From: Hydrangea macrophylla
Lineage: Eukaryota; Streptophyta; Magnoliopsida; Cornales; Hydrangeaceae
DNA length: 64,000 nt
Direction of reading: 5' to 3'
Assembly (NCBI GenBank): GCA_033977485.1
Contig: CM066984.1
Span: forward strand, 25,875,001-25,939,000
The translations under genes and the position numbers were made by a program. How positions within the stretch are numbered: position 1 is the stretch's first letter; each line of letters starts with the position of its first letter. Below the pieces are notes generated by a model that ran no database searches, was not told the DNA's origin, and worked only from the letters and a program-made list of their open reading frames with translations. Of the stretch, positions 35,019 to 47,907 are shown piece by piece.

Positions 35019-35061
35019 TTTGGCGGGACTTATATTTGGCATTTTAAAAAAACCGCCAAAA
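35019..35061 (+). promoter_or_regulatory. Paired E2F-type sites of the TSK promoter
   Basis: TTTGGCGGGA at 35019-35028 is a full E2F-type site. CCGCCAAAA at 35053-35061 is a second one in opposite orientation (TTTTGGCGG on the minus strand). They lie 132-174 bp before the ATG. E2F control fits a gene acting at replication forks in S phase; binding is inferred. Confidence 0.7.
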
Positions 35062-35139
35062 ATTACGTCAAAAAAACCATCAAATCAAATCAAACCCTTT
35101 CAATTTCCCAAAACCCATAAAAAAAGTCTCATCAATAAT

Positions 35140-35169
35140 CCCCAAACCCAAACCCAAACCCAAACCCTA
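35140..35169 (+). promoter_or_regulatory. Telo-box-like leader motif of TSK
   Basis: Repeats of CCCAAA end in AAACCCTA (35162-35169), a telo-box word often found near the start of plant cell-cycle and ribosomal genes, 24 bp before the ATG. Confidence 0.5.
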
Positions 35170-35192
35170 TATCCGATTCATCTTCTTCTTCA

Positions 35193-38100
35193 ATGCCGGC
35201 GGCGAAGGACGACGCTCAGCTGAGCACGGCGAAGAGATCATACCGGAATGCGTCGGAAGAGGGAAACAGGCAGGAGGAGGCCAGGTGGGCGAACGTGATT
35301 GGTGACATTTTGAAGAACAGAGGAGAGTACGTTGAGTCCCTTAAATGGCTCCGTATCGATTATGATATCTCCGTCAAGTACCTTCCCGAGAAGCACCTCC
35401 TTCCCACCTGTCAGTCTCTCGGTGAAATCTATCTCCGCCTCCAGCACTTTAAGGATGCCCTCATTTATCAGGTAATTTTAAGAGTCTGTTTGGCTTTCTT
35501 GGAAAATAGTGTAGTCAAAAGAAAAATGAACTCGGAGCGAATTATCTGGTAGTTTTTTTTGTTAAGATTCAGTGGGAATTCCATTTTATGTAGAACAAGT
35601 TTTTTTTTTTAAATTTCAATTGGAGCATTATGATTTGTTGGATGAACTTTGGTATTTTGTAGAAAGAACCCTGCATTTGTTAATACTGACACATTTATAC
35701 ACATGACCTTGAATTGTTGATAGGAGGTGCACCCACCATATACAAATATCTTAAAAACACAATCTTGTACAAAACTCAATTTTAACATTTCAAATATTTT
35801 ACAAGCTTCCAGTAATTGACCGCCTTGTCCTGTTGTTGTCTCTAAATGGTAGAACTGATCATAAACATTACATTCCGATTTAATGGCAGAAAAAGCATTT
35901 AGAGCTTGCCAAAGACTCCAATGACCTTGTTGAGCAACAAAGAGCCAGCACCCAACTTGGTCGAACTTACCACGAAATGTTTCTAAGGTCTGCTGATGAC
36001 CACTACTCCGTCCAGAATGCCAAAAAGTACTTTAAATCTGCGATGAAACTAGCTCAGAACCTCAAGGAGAACCCTCCATCGAATAAATCTTCTTTTCTAA
36101 AGGAATATATTGATGCCCATAATAATATAGGAATGCTTGAGATGGATCTTGATAACTTGGAAGAAGCCCAGAAAATTCTAACCAAAGGATTAGAGATTTG
36201 CGATGAAGAAGAGGTAATTGAAGATGATGATGGGCGTAGTAGGCTTCATCATAACCTTGGAAATGTTTTCATGGAGCTTAGAAGATGGGATAAAGCTCGA
36301 GAACACATTGAGAAGGACATACTAATCTGTAAGAGAATTGGGCATTGCCAAGGAGAGGCAAAGGGATACATCAATCTTGGTGAATTGCATTATAGAGTTC
36401 AAAAATACGAGGAAGCGATTCTTTGCTATCACAAGGCACTTGATTTGGCAAAATCCATGGAAGATGAGGATGATTTAGCTGATCAAATTAATCAGAATAT
36501 TGAGACCGTGAGAGAAGCTATTAAAGTTTTGAATGAATTAAAGAAAGAAGAGCAGAATCTGAAGAAGCTGGCAAGAAACATGTTCATGGCTAGAGGTACA
36601 GCAGGTGAGCGGAAGTGTCTGCTGCAGCAGAATGCATCTCTTGACCGTCTGATTGAGAAATCAAGCATGATCTTTGCATGGCTGAAAGTAAGTTTTTCTC
36701 TGTTATAACCATTTTAGTCGCTTTCAACTGCTGAATTTCTCCTGAATGTAGAAAGAATATTCATGAGTCTTTACTTGGCTAATCATTTATTTATTCGTTA
36801 TTTCCTGTCTTGAACTTTGATGGCATGGTTCAAACTTCAAACTCCTCAATGACCAAACCCAAGTTCTTTATAATCTTGATTGAACCACGAGTTGTAAGTA
36901 AATCACCCTTGTAAGTGCCCTGAAAATTATCCGTTTGCTCATGCGGGGATCAAACTCGTCACGATCCCCTTTTTCCTAGCTAGGTTACATGCACACTTCT
37001 GAATTGTTTGAGGTATCCATGTCAGGTACACAACATTGGGGCATAGGTTCAGAGTAAAACTTTTGGTTAACCACATGAAAGTGTGTTATATACTTACAAG
37101 TTTATTCTTTAGATGTATGCTATGTTCCTTCGTATGGATGGAAATGCTCATATTAGACTCTTATTATTACATGAGATCGTTAGTTTACTTAAGAACTATA
37201 AGAAAATATAGATTTTTGGCAATATCCTTCTATCGGGTTTGTGAATTTGGGAAGTCCAAAATGAACTGTACCCAACACGCATATTCGAGTCCATGGAATG
37301 TGATTCCGAAGTACTAACCACATTCCATAGACCAAATAAGCAATGTGCCACCAAATCCTTTGACGCAACGCAAAATGGTAGAAGCATTTGAACGTTGTCT
37401 AAATCCTTATGGAACAACCTTGAATCCGCCAAGGGCTTTTGGAATCTACCAAGAAACACAAAGAACAAGTCTTTAAACAAAAAATCTTTAACACCCTATT
37501 ACTCTTTTGGGTGCATCATGCGGTGCTACTCCACCTAGAGAGCCATGCTCAACCACATGCTCCACTTTTCCATAGCAACATAGGAACCACTTTCACCATA
37601 TTCCTACAATCATTCACTCTAAGAACCATGCATTTTATTTATCGCGCTGCATGGGTAACTAGGTGTTTTAGAAATTCAAACAGCTATGACTCCTAGATTC
37701 ATATGATGAGTAAGGCTTCTTACCCTTTAACTAAACTCTACTAACCAACATAGTGAAAACAAACAAATCTATACAAATGTGATAAGTTTTGTAAATTTAG
37801 GACGTCTGGCAATACCGGTATCCAACTTTTGCACATATTTCAAGCCAAGTCCCCGTATCCTAAGGAATTTTACAGAGGTCCGATGCTTAAGAGTTACACC
37901 CACACTCGAAATGCGCACCTGAGTCCATGTAATGTAGCCCTGCGGCTTCTACAAATACAAAGACCTTCCCTCTATTTTCAATAATTACACTGACAGGATA
38001 TAATGGTTATGTTACAGTGTTACTGGAGTTTTTGAATTAAATAATTCTATTATCGTACTCCCATAGTTGTATTACTAGTAGAGTTGCAATGTAAAAGTTA

Positions 38101-38546
38101 AATAAGTTTACTGAAATAACCTTTTGTTTTTTGGTACATGTATATCAACATATATATATATGAAGTACTCATACATATAGATCCACATACACATGATGGA
38201 TGTATATTCATACATAGTGAGGGAGACTGAGAGAGTTCTACTGCCACATTAACTTCAACCATCTGTTGAGAGTGAGCCACCACTCTGAACATCCTATTAC
38301 TCTTTTGGGTGCATCATGCAGTGCTACTCCACTCAGAGACCCGTGCTCAACCACATGCTCCACTTTTCCATGTGCTACATACGAACCACTTTCACCATAA
38401 CTGGTGTTTTAGAAATTCAAATAGCCATGACTCCTAGAGGACACATGGTATTGTTCTTCTCAAGACTTTCTATGCTTGCGGTTTTATTGCTTTGAGAATT
38501 ACATAATATCTTTCTTGGCTTTAGTAACATGTTTTAGTTTGTATTC

Positions 38547-38623
<77 letters not shown>

Positions 38624-41600
38624 TTGTGTTAACATATATAAATCAAGGAAATAGAAATACACAAATTAGCATAAATTAGTACTCTCCAGTCTCCCCATTG
38701 TTTTTTCATGGTTTTTGGTTATGCCATTTCTTACTCTGAATCTGGTCTCCAGCATCGTGAATTTGCAAAAAAGAAGAAAAGAATAGCAGTGGAACTTTGT
38801 GACAAAGAAAAGCTGGGTGATTCATCTCTCTCCATTGGAGAATCATACCAAAAACTCAGGAACTTCAGCAAGGCCCTTAAATGGTACAGAAAAAGTTGGG
38901 AAACCTACAAGTCCATCGGCAACTTGGAGGTTTGTTTAATCATTACTTTGTTTGCTACTAAGATATTGTAGTTATATTTCGTAGTTTTTAATTGGAAAAG
39001 TAAAAAAGAAATCCAAAAGTTGGAACCATGTTAATAAACTTTCGTGCAATATATAGTCTGCAGGTGACAGTGCATTCAAAGCATGGTTAGAATCAGTTGA
39101 TTCATGAGCCTATTTGAGTCTCATACAGCCTGATATGATTCATGATTCAACACGATTAATTACTCATAGTTTTGAACTCAGAAGTTTAAGTTTTAAGTGG
39201 AAAACTTTCAAGCAATTTGAGCCTTGATGTTCCATGAAATATGCGTTAAATTGTTATTTTGATCATTTCAAGCAATATTCTTGTGTTTATATGTATACAG
39301 TACATACACATACATTTTTAATCTATCTTTTGAAAAATGCGGAGCTTATGATTGGCGATTCAATATGATTCACGATTCATAATTTTGGAAAGCCAATTCA
39401 TGATTTGACAACAATGATTCAAAGTACTTTGTCAATATGAGCTAAAGTCATTCTGGTGCGTGAGTTGGCTGTGGCTGGGTTATGAGTTGGGTTTCATTGT
39501 TTTTAATCTCATAAAAGTTTGTAACTAGTGCAAATTGTCTGAAAGTTAAAGATTACAATTATTGGTTTTTAATTTGTACATAATTTGTGCATGTCCATAA
39601 GTATTTTTTTTTCAGGTTTGGTGGATATTGTTATTGAATTGGTATTTGTTTCAGGGGCAAGCATTATCCAAGATTAACATTGGGGATGTTTTGGATTCTG
39701 ATGGTGATTGGACTGGTGCTCTAGATTCATTTAGTGAGGGTTATAGGTGATTATCTTCATTTTTTGGATTCTATTTTTATGCGTGTTTTTGATATTACCT
39801 GCTAGTTTAGATTTGGGAGGAGGAATGATGGCTAACAAGGTTCAGTATAAAATGTAATCAGCAATGAGGGGTTGTTTTGATACAACTTTAATGGAAGACA
39901 TTTGTTGTATAAGAGGCTGCTAGAAATATCTCGAAAGAGCGTTCGAAATAATTCTAAAAATGCATCGAGATGACCTTCTTTCTTTGCAATTTTTATTACT
40001 AAAATACCTAATTTTGTCCCAGAGAACTATGTAGAACGTACTCTTCAATTTGGGTGCCGTATCCGTGTCAGGCACTGACACTGTCGAACACGCAAAATGA
40101 CATGTCTTAATGTTTTTACATGGGACACATGGCTGACAAGATAAAGACGGGAGTGATCACGATACCTCATTTGAAAATGTTCCTAAATTTTTGATGTAGC
40201 AGTCTTAATATGAATGGGAGATTAGTAATGGGCTTACTTGAAACTTAGGAGATGGAAGTTGACTCGGCAGAATATATTGTATTATTACTTAGAAAATATA
40301 TGTTTTCATTACGATTTGTCATGTCACCGTGTCTGCATAATGTCGTATCCATGTCTCGTGTTTCGTGGTCTTGTACGTAGAGGAAATAGTTCTCTCATGT
40401 TTAAAGATTAAGTTCCTCTAGTTTATCTTGGATGCACTTTCGGTTATTCCAAGAATTGCCAAAAAGTTTCGAAAAATAAAATAAAATAAAATAGAAGAGT
40501 GAAGTCCCAGCAACACTTTCTCCATATTAGCCGTGGAATCATCCTAGTGGCAGTTAGAATTTATCCTTCTTTGGCTTTACGTATTAATGGTCCCTTGATG
40601 ACAAGAAGTTGTGGTATGCTATTTTTCAGGATTGCTGTTCAAGCAAACCTTCCTTCTGTTCAGCTTTCTGCGCTGGAGAACATGCACTACAGCCATATGA
40701 TAAGGTTTGACAATGTCGAAGAGGCCAGGTAATTTGGTTCGTTCAAGCTACGTTACCCGTTTGGGCAACTTTTTGAATTTCGGCGACCAATGAATAAAAA
40801 CTTTTTTTTATGAACATTAAGGAATCTGAAAGATAAAATTATCAGCTTGGATTATGCTTATGTTTTCCCTTCCTGTGCTGAATTATGTTTACAATGGAAC
40901 AAGATTTAGGAGTTGTTTGGAATGGCAAAGAACCAGATCTTTGGTTCATAAGTGGGCCAGTTCTAAAAATTGTGTTTGGTAGTAGATACCCTTTTCTTGC
41001 ATAGGAGCCCGTGCACGATCCAAAAATACTCTTAAACTGATTCTTTCTTAAACCCACATGACCCTGGTTCTCATATAAAATTGAACTGAATTAGATCCGG
41101 TTTTATGCATTTCCGAACAAGACCTTAGTTGATATGATTTTTTTTTTCGGATTGAGGATGATGGCTTAGGTTGTTCAGTTGCTGACTTAATGCAGGAGGT
41201 TGCAATTGCTGATAGACAAACTGAAGCAATCAAAAGCTGAGGAACTTGAAGCACAAAAAATGGTGGGGGATTGCTGCTCTGAAACTGAAACAGAAGGGGA
41301 TGATCAATTGCAAAATAGTAGTTCAGATGTGAGCCTTTCACCAAACAGGAGTAAATCAAATTCTGCAAAATCCATATCTCGCACCAGCATAGAACAATTA
41401 AAGGACGATGAACCTTTGATTTCACTTGTTCATAATTGTAAAAATCAATCTAAATGGAGAAGTGCTCCCAAATTGAAGCCCGTTTCTTCTATTAATTCGA
41501 TTGATGCTTCACACAAAAGCATGTCTGAAGCTACTGGTAGTCAGCAAACGCTTGTTGGTCGTAAACGTGTCCGTTTGATCGTTTCCGATGATGAAGCTGA

Positions 41601-44600
41601 AGTACACGATGAGGTTGCATGCTCAAGAGGAAGACTCCATGACTGTCCCGATGAAGATGTTGCCACTTCTGATGAATGTGAGACTTTAACGTAAAACGAC
41701 TTGACTTACGCTCCATTTGTTTCGACGTAAAGCATTTTCTGGTGTTTGGTTTCCTGTAATTGTTTTATGAGCATTTTCAGGAAAATGAAAATAGCTTAAA
41801 ATGCTGTGAATGATTTACAGGAAAAAAACAAATCCTGTTAAGTCATTTCCGCTACAATACTTAAAAGTGAATTGCCCAATTAATCAACATATATCTATAC
41901 TAACATTTGTATATATGCATGGACATATATAGGCATCTTCATGAATATAAAGTACCTGTATACATGCACATTAATTCACATCCATATAATATCAACTTGT
42001 ATCAAGTCAAGTATAAGTTCTATATACTTAACTTGATATAAGTTTATATTATATAAAACTATACTTGTGCTTACCAAAGTGCTTAAAAGTAAATTATTTT
42101 GTTACTTCTAAAGTATTTTGCAAGTGTCAACCTAAAACTGTAAAATACTTTACCTGAAAAATAATTCCCCTGTGTTTATGTCAAAAAAAGAGCGCTAATC
42201 ACTTATTTTTGTATAAATCAGAGAACTAAGATAGCTCTTTGATTGACTGCAGTTAGGAGTAGAAATAAGCTGTCTAGTACTGCTCGTGCATTCCAGGTAT
42301 ACTACTCTTTGGACCAAGCTTTTATTTATTTATTTTATTTTCTTGTGTCAAACACGCTACATCAAAATTTCATTTTTGATGTGGTCCGACCCTTCCCCGG
42401 ACCCCGCACTGTGGGAGCTTCGTGCACCGGGCTGTCCTTTTTTTTTTAAAACACGCTACATCAAAATTTCATTTTTGGCCTCTATTATAAATTTCATCAC
42501 TTAAAGCCCTTGATTTTTACATTGGGTTCAACTAACGTCAGTGGAGGACAATTATTTATGGCCATCAATCTTCGTATCTATTGGCGACTGCCCTCAATTG
42601 AAATTGATCCATAGATTGAAGGGCTTAGTTGATGCAATTGATAATAGAGGGCCCAAACTGAAATTAGGGGAAAATAAAGAGTACTGAAGTATATTTGAGC
42701 CTAATTTTATCATTATTATTTTTTGAGCAAATTATAGCAACACCGCTTGAACTATGGCCGTTTTTCACTAGCACCCCCTAAGCTTTAAAACTGAACGAAC
42801 TTACCCCCTAAACTATCCTTTGTTGACACTAACACCCCTTCTTCAAGGGGTGAGTTTGGTCATTTTGGATAGTTCAGGGGATGAGTCTGTTCAGTTTTAA
42901 AGTTTAGGGGGTGTTAGTGAAAAACGGTCATAGTTCAGGGGGTGGTGCTGTAATTTGCCCTTTTTTTGTGGTAAAGTGGATGATTGAATGCATAATTCTT
43001 TTGCTTTGGCAGGACGTATTACCAGTTGCCTCCAAATGTACCATCAACGCTTGCACTCCCCATAATCTTGAAGAGAGCACATGTTCCTATAGATCCATGA
43101 GTCCCAAAGTAAATTCTCAAAATGCCAAATATGCCAGATCTACAAGCACTGATGAAGTTGTTAATAATTCCAATCATGGTGTGAAAAGTTCCAAGGGTGA
43201 TTATGCCTCTGAAGACCAGATATATAGACGTAGTACCAATGGTCTCGATTTGTGTGCTTCTAGCAGTGAATATGGTGTGAGTATTGTTTGGTTGACTTAC
43301 TTTCCTATGAAGAAGGTCACCACTACTATCGCTCTTTATTAGATATTTCTTCAAGCTTAGGTATTAACTGCAATGAATGATACATATTACATGGTGACCA
43401 GTGAACTGGGAGGGACTGATGCTGGTGCTGGGGTACTAGTATAAAATAATTTTAAAAGCAAGACTGCAACTACATTGTCTTATTTATTCAACGTAATTAA
43501 GACACGATTAACAAGCATAGAGGCTACATAAGCAACACTAGCCTCTGTGACGGAGTTAGCATATTTGATGTGCATATTTGCACTTTGTTATTTGTCTCCA
43601 GACTTGCCACTATGATGGAGGTTAGTTTGTGGCCTCTCCACATGCGAGACGGGCATACGTGAGGGAGGGAGGGTGTTGAAAGCTTGACACGTATTGTTGG
43701 GACCATTCTCTACCAATTTAATTTTTTGGAGTAAATGGTAACTTACCACTACACCCCTTTTTTGAGAGTGTTTTTTTTTAAGAAAAGACAAAAACTCTCT
43801 GCTGCACCTGAGAAGAATCCCCTCCAGTATTTTTAAACGATATGCTGCTTGTCATGATATGTGTCACGCAGAGCATTACTCATCCATCATTTTCTTGATC
43901 GTCGCCATTGCTCAACATTCAGACTTTTCGTGTCATCGTTGCTGTAATTATTTATTGCTCCTTATAGCTAATAACCTTTATACTCGTGACTGCAGCAACA
44001 TGTAACTTTCAAAATTGATCAAGATCTTATACATGTGAAAGTTGAATCGTGTATGGTTGGTGATATGCTAAGCACAGAACGCTTGAAGGTTGAAGTGGCA
44101 TGCTTATACTATTTACACCTCCCTATTGAAAAAAGATCAAAAGGTAGGCTCTAATTTTCACATTTCTCTGAGTTCTGCTGTGAATCATTAAAATCTAGGC
44201 ATGATTGTAAGTTGAGAAAACATATATGTATCGATGTACGTTGTTAAAAAATAAGATGACAATAATCAGGCAAAGGTAACCTTTTCCATGTAGATACGGA
44301 GCACTGCCATAAATAGCTTTGCCTTTATGTTCCATTATGAGTATAATGCTAATCTTGTTGTTACCCTCTCAACATTTTGATTATCGTTTTTGCTGATAAC
44401 AGTTACGCGGATTCATGAACATGTGTCAATTACTTTGGTCTTACCTGACCTGACATGACATGACATGCAGAAAGAATGCATTTGACATTCTTGTTATCTG
44501 TTCCAGGGGGCGTGTTGGGTAATGGTAGATTGAGTAATAAATCATGTCTATCTGTATGTATCTTCATGCTTTCCTTACGTGTTTCTTTTTAATTTAAATT

Positions 44601-45050
44601 TTTTTTTCCCCAAAATAAGGCACACACCCAAATTGTGTATAAGCTGTACATAGATAGTTGGTACTATTCTCTATAGAGAGCAAAGGATAATATATAAGCA
44701 CATTATATCTTAGCCATGTTCCTATTTCCTCGGATTTAAATTCAGTTTTTTTTTTCCCTTCTTCTTTTCATGCATCTCCTTTTGTTTTTTAATTTTTAAT
44801 TTTTTTTGTTAACTTTTTAGAAGGAAAAAAATTTAAAAATGAGAGCTTACAGGAATTGATGACTTCATAGTTGTTAATACTATCAATCTGAGCATTAGTG
44901 GTTCCTAATTGCATGGAATCACCTCTTTAGGCCTACTGCCCATCATACAGCATATGAAGTGCGGTGGAAGAGTTCTTGAATCCCTGGAAGCAGTTGATAC
45001 TCTTAAAGATCACTTATACGGAAATGGCTGGATTGAAGTTTCTATCGATG
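35193..45050 (+). CDS. TSK: TONSOKU (TSK/BRUSHY1/MGOUN3), exons 1-10, 3' end not found
   Basis: Exons joined in phase with GT-AG introns: 35193-35471, 35890-36687, 38753-38929, 39655-39746, 40630-40728, 41196-41690, 42257-42296, 43013-43276, 43996-44143, 44931-45050 (2512 bp, 837 codons and one base). Residues 1-480 are TPR/LGN repeats ([47 protein letters not shown]). Residues 480-750 are an acidic, Ser-rich linker with [14 protein letters not shown]. Residues 750-837 resemble the ubiquitin-like part ([18 protein letters not shown]). Plant TSK works in the nucleus at replication forks, where its TPR part reads newly laid histone H3.1, and in repair and meristem order. The family is about 1300 residues and ends in leucine-rich repeats; those exons are not seen to 64000. 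No stops in the exons. Exon ends are by homology and splice words; the exon 7 acceptor (42255-42256) was chosen because the nearer AG gives stops. Confidence 0.93.
36688..38752. other. TSK intron 2 with duplicated block and (GA)n
   Basis: A block with CCTATTACTCTTTTGGGTGC and a following CATGCTCCACTTTTCCAT occurs twice (37484-37600 and 38292-38402), with parts of its right side at 37658-37696 and 38402-38440. A (GA)n microsatellite of about 72 bp is at 38549-38620, 133 bp before exon 3. No other gene seen. Confidence 0.6.
38930..39654. other. TSK intron 3 with dispersed AT-rich repeat
   Basis: Positions 39110-39430 are related to 45160-45880 in intron 10 (shared words TATGATTCATGATT, AAGTGGAAAACTTT, CGATTCATAATTTTGG) but lack the foldback units present there. 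No gene. Confidence 0.55.
40909..41124. mobile_element. Harbinger/Tourist-type MITE in TSK intron 5
   Basis: 216 bp between TTA (40906-40908) and TTA (41125-41127). Ends GGAGTTGTTTGGAATGGCA and TGCATTTCCGAACAAGACC are imperfect inverted repeats. It ends 71 bp before exon 6. Confidence 0.65.
42725..42960. mobile_element. Foldback MITE in TSK intron 7
   Basis: 236 bp with inverted arms of about 95 bp: the left arm starts GAGCAAATTATAGCAACACC and the right arm is its inverse ending GTGCTGTAATTTGCCC. Both arms contain the CCCCCTAA and AAAACTGAAC words. The flanks (TTATTTTTT, TTTTTTTGT) are T-rich and give only a weak 9-bp duplication. Confidence 0.65.
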
Positions 45051-47449
45051 GTGAGTTGTCTTCTCTACTCTAAATCTTAATTCTATGACATCATGTTCTT
45101 CCCTTCCTAAACATTCAACTACCCACACCCACGGTTGTTATGATATGTTGATTCGACTTTTCATATAGGCCGATATAATTCTCGATTAGAATCATTCGAT
45201 ACAATTCACAATTTGAACTTTTAAGAGCCCCGTTTGGGATAGGTTTTCCGTGGCTAACCATCACTTATAAAAGGTTGTGACTGTCTGGATTAGTTTTTCA
45301 GAGTTTTTAAAAAAATATGATTCCTTTTTAAAGCAAATATAGCTTTATTGAAAAAGCTCCAATGTGTAGCTTTTTAAAAAATCTCTTGTTCTAAAAAGTG
45401 ATTATTTCGAAGCTAACCCAACGGTCTCGATATGATTCATGATTAAATACAATTCATGATTTGAACTTTTAGGAGCTCGTTTGGGATAGGTTTTCGGGGC
45501 GAACAATCACTTATAACTGATTGTTTAAAAAGTTGTTACGTTTGGATTAGCTTTTTCACAGTTTTTTAAAAAAAATTGATTCCTTTTTAAAGCTAAAATC
45601 AACTTTATTAAAAAGCTCCAATTTGTTGCTTTTTAAAAAAATCTGTTGTTCTAAAAAGTTATTATTTAGAAGCTAACCCAAACGGTCTCCAAGTGGAAAA
45701 CTTTTAGCATTTTGAGCATTGATAGTGCATGAAACTTGGGTTAAACTACCATTATTATTTTTTCTTCATTTTAAGCTATGTACATGTGTACATATTTTTC
45801 AAAAAGTTAATCTTACGATCCACAATTTCTTACGATTCATAATTTTGGCAAACCGATTCACATTGCGCTTACAAACACTCTGATTAGCAAAAATATAGTT
45901 TTTCTATGTTAACTTGTCCTATTCGTAAATAGAATATATAGAGAATATATGTGCGTATTTATATAGCATATGTATTTATAGTAATATGTGCATGTATCTA
46001 GACTTGTCAATATACGTGTATGTGTATATATGCACAAATATATGTGTATATGCACGTGTACATATATTTATGCACATACATGTTGATTAGTTGAGCATTT
46101 CACTTTAAGTATTCTTTCGGGAAATGACTTGGGAATTAAATTTTTTTTTTCCTTGTGTAAATCATTTTCAGCATTTAAGCCACTTTCTTTTTCTTTAAAA
46201 TCTTCAGAAAACATTTTAGGGACAACCAAGCACTAGAAAAAATGATATGGGCTTGCACAAATGGAGTGTGAAAGTTAAAACGATTAGTTTTTAGTCAATT
46301 TAATTCATTTTTTGGATTAATTTTTTTTAATGCAATTGCTAATATCCACATCTAAAGTTGTATGGGTCATGTCCTATGTTGTCAAAATTGTACGATTCGC
46401 GATATGAATCTTACGATTCGATACGATTCATCGTGAAAACGATAGGTATCGATACACGAATCGAATATGTACAAGAATCGAAGGTGAATCTTACGATTTG
46501 CAAGTGAATATTACGATTCGATTCGCGATTCTTACTATTCATTTTACTACTAAGCACAAACCTTTATTTTGCCAATTTTTTTTTTCAATTTTTTTCTTCA
46601 AAAAATTGATTTCCAACCCTCTTTTAAACCACTTAGAGCAACTCCAATGGGTCTAGTCAAAAGTGCTAGGTAAAAGTTAATTTTGGCTCATCAAATAGTA
46701 CAATGCCTAGGCCAGTAAGCTAATCTTCTCCAAACCATACTAGCAAAATCCACTAGCCATTTTTTATTTTATTTTTCATTTCCTATATTCATTCAAATAA
46801 AGAAAATTGAAAATTGAATCCATCTACACAAGTGAATAATGGTTAATAAAAATAAATCGATAGAAAACAACAATTTAAATTAAACCAAAAAAAAATCCTA
46901 TAATTGGTAAAACAAAATAAAAAAATTAACAAAATAGAAATTTAATAACAATAACTACAAATAATTAGTTGGCATTATATTTCAACTAAATTATTAAACA
47001 AAATATTTAAATTTCAAAACTAATAAAATCTAAAGCCCTAAAACCCACATTAACCTAACTAATGAAGCCCATTCCCAGATTACCAAACTAATCCATCAAT
47101 TAAGCCCAAAGCCCCAAAGCCCAACCCATTCCAACTTCAATAAAGGAAAAAAAAAAACTAAAGCCCACCTTCCTCTTTATCTTCTTCACGTCAATTTTAT
47201 GAGAGAGAAAAGGGGATGCTCAAACGATACAGAGGAGCAAAAGACGAGAGATGGAGGAGCAAGAGATGAGAGATGAGGTATGTTTATGTATGATTTTATA
47301 GCAAAAATGGGTTTTCAATTTTCAATTTGATAGTTCATGACCGTTGGAATCCATCCGTTGGAGACCAAACGGTCATGAATAGTCCTCCCGCCTCTTTATA
47401 CTGAGCTTCCACCTCTCTCTCCAATTTGGCTCTTAAATTTCAAACTCTC
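45051..47449. other. TSK intron 10 or post-break sequence, repeat-rich
   Basis: No TSK exon recognised. It contains the foldback tandem at 45170-45690, a patch of ACGATTCG-type words (46379-46520), and a possible Harbinger-like remnant from GAGCAACTCCAATGG (46636) to TTGGCTC (47432) between TTA triplets, which is weakly supported. Confidence 0.45.
45170..45690. repeat. Tandem duplication of a foldback element plus flank
   Basis: Two diverged copies of a roughly 250-bp unit, each made of a TGATTC-rich flank ending TTTGAACTTTTA and a foldback part (45231-45424 and 45478-45685). The foldback part starts CGTTTGGGATAGG and ends with the near-inverse AGCTAACCCAA..CGG, with an inner AAAAAGCT/AGCTTTTT pair. 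The related repeat in intron 3 shows the unfilled site. Confidence 0.6.
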
Positions 47450-47907
47450 TGTTGAGTGTTATGTTATTTTTGGTTCTATTGTATTTTATTTTTATTATTT
47501 ATGTTTAGTCAGTGGACCTCTGTGTAATTATTGTTTTCTTCTATATGAATAAAAAGAGAGGGTCTCACTTATGTGAACCCTAAACTTCCACAAAACATGG
47601 TATCAGAGCCACCCTAACATAGGGTTTCTTCTTCCTACACCACCTTGCGCCACCACCAAACCACCAAATATCACCAGCCGAAACCACCCCAGCCACACCT
47701 AGCCTCAGCCGCAACCCACAAACCACCAACCAACCACAGCCGAACCACTCCTAGCCCAAACCAGTCTCAACCGCACATCCTATGACCTGAAACAACCATA
47801 ACCGAAGCCCCCTAACACTAGCCTGACCCTCGCCGAAGCCATTCAGCCCTAACCGAAGCCACCCTGGCCTGAACCAACCCTAGCCGAAGCCCCTTCACCT
47901 GCGACTG

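Noticed and set aside
35127..35169. Interstitial telomere repeat upstream of TSK
   Set aside because: Mostly CCCAAA units rather than CCCTAAA; only the last unit is a telo-box-like word, so it was kept as a promoter motif.
41700..42200. A possible further MITE in TSK intron 6 (CGCTCCATTTGTTTCGACG...AAAAAGAGCG)
   Set aside because: The ends look weakly inverted but no target duplication or matching second copy could be shown.
42241..42296. TSK exon 7 starting at the nearer AG (42251-42252)
   Set aside because: That acceptor gives immediate in-frame stops; the AG at 42255-42256 keeps the frame and reads sensibly into exon 8.
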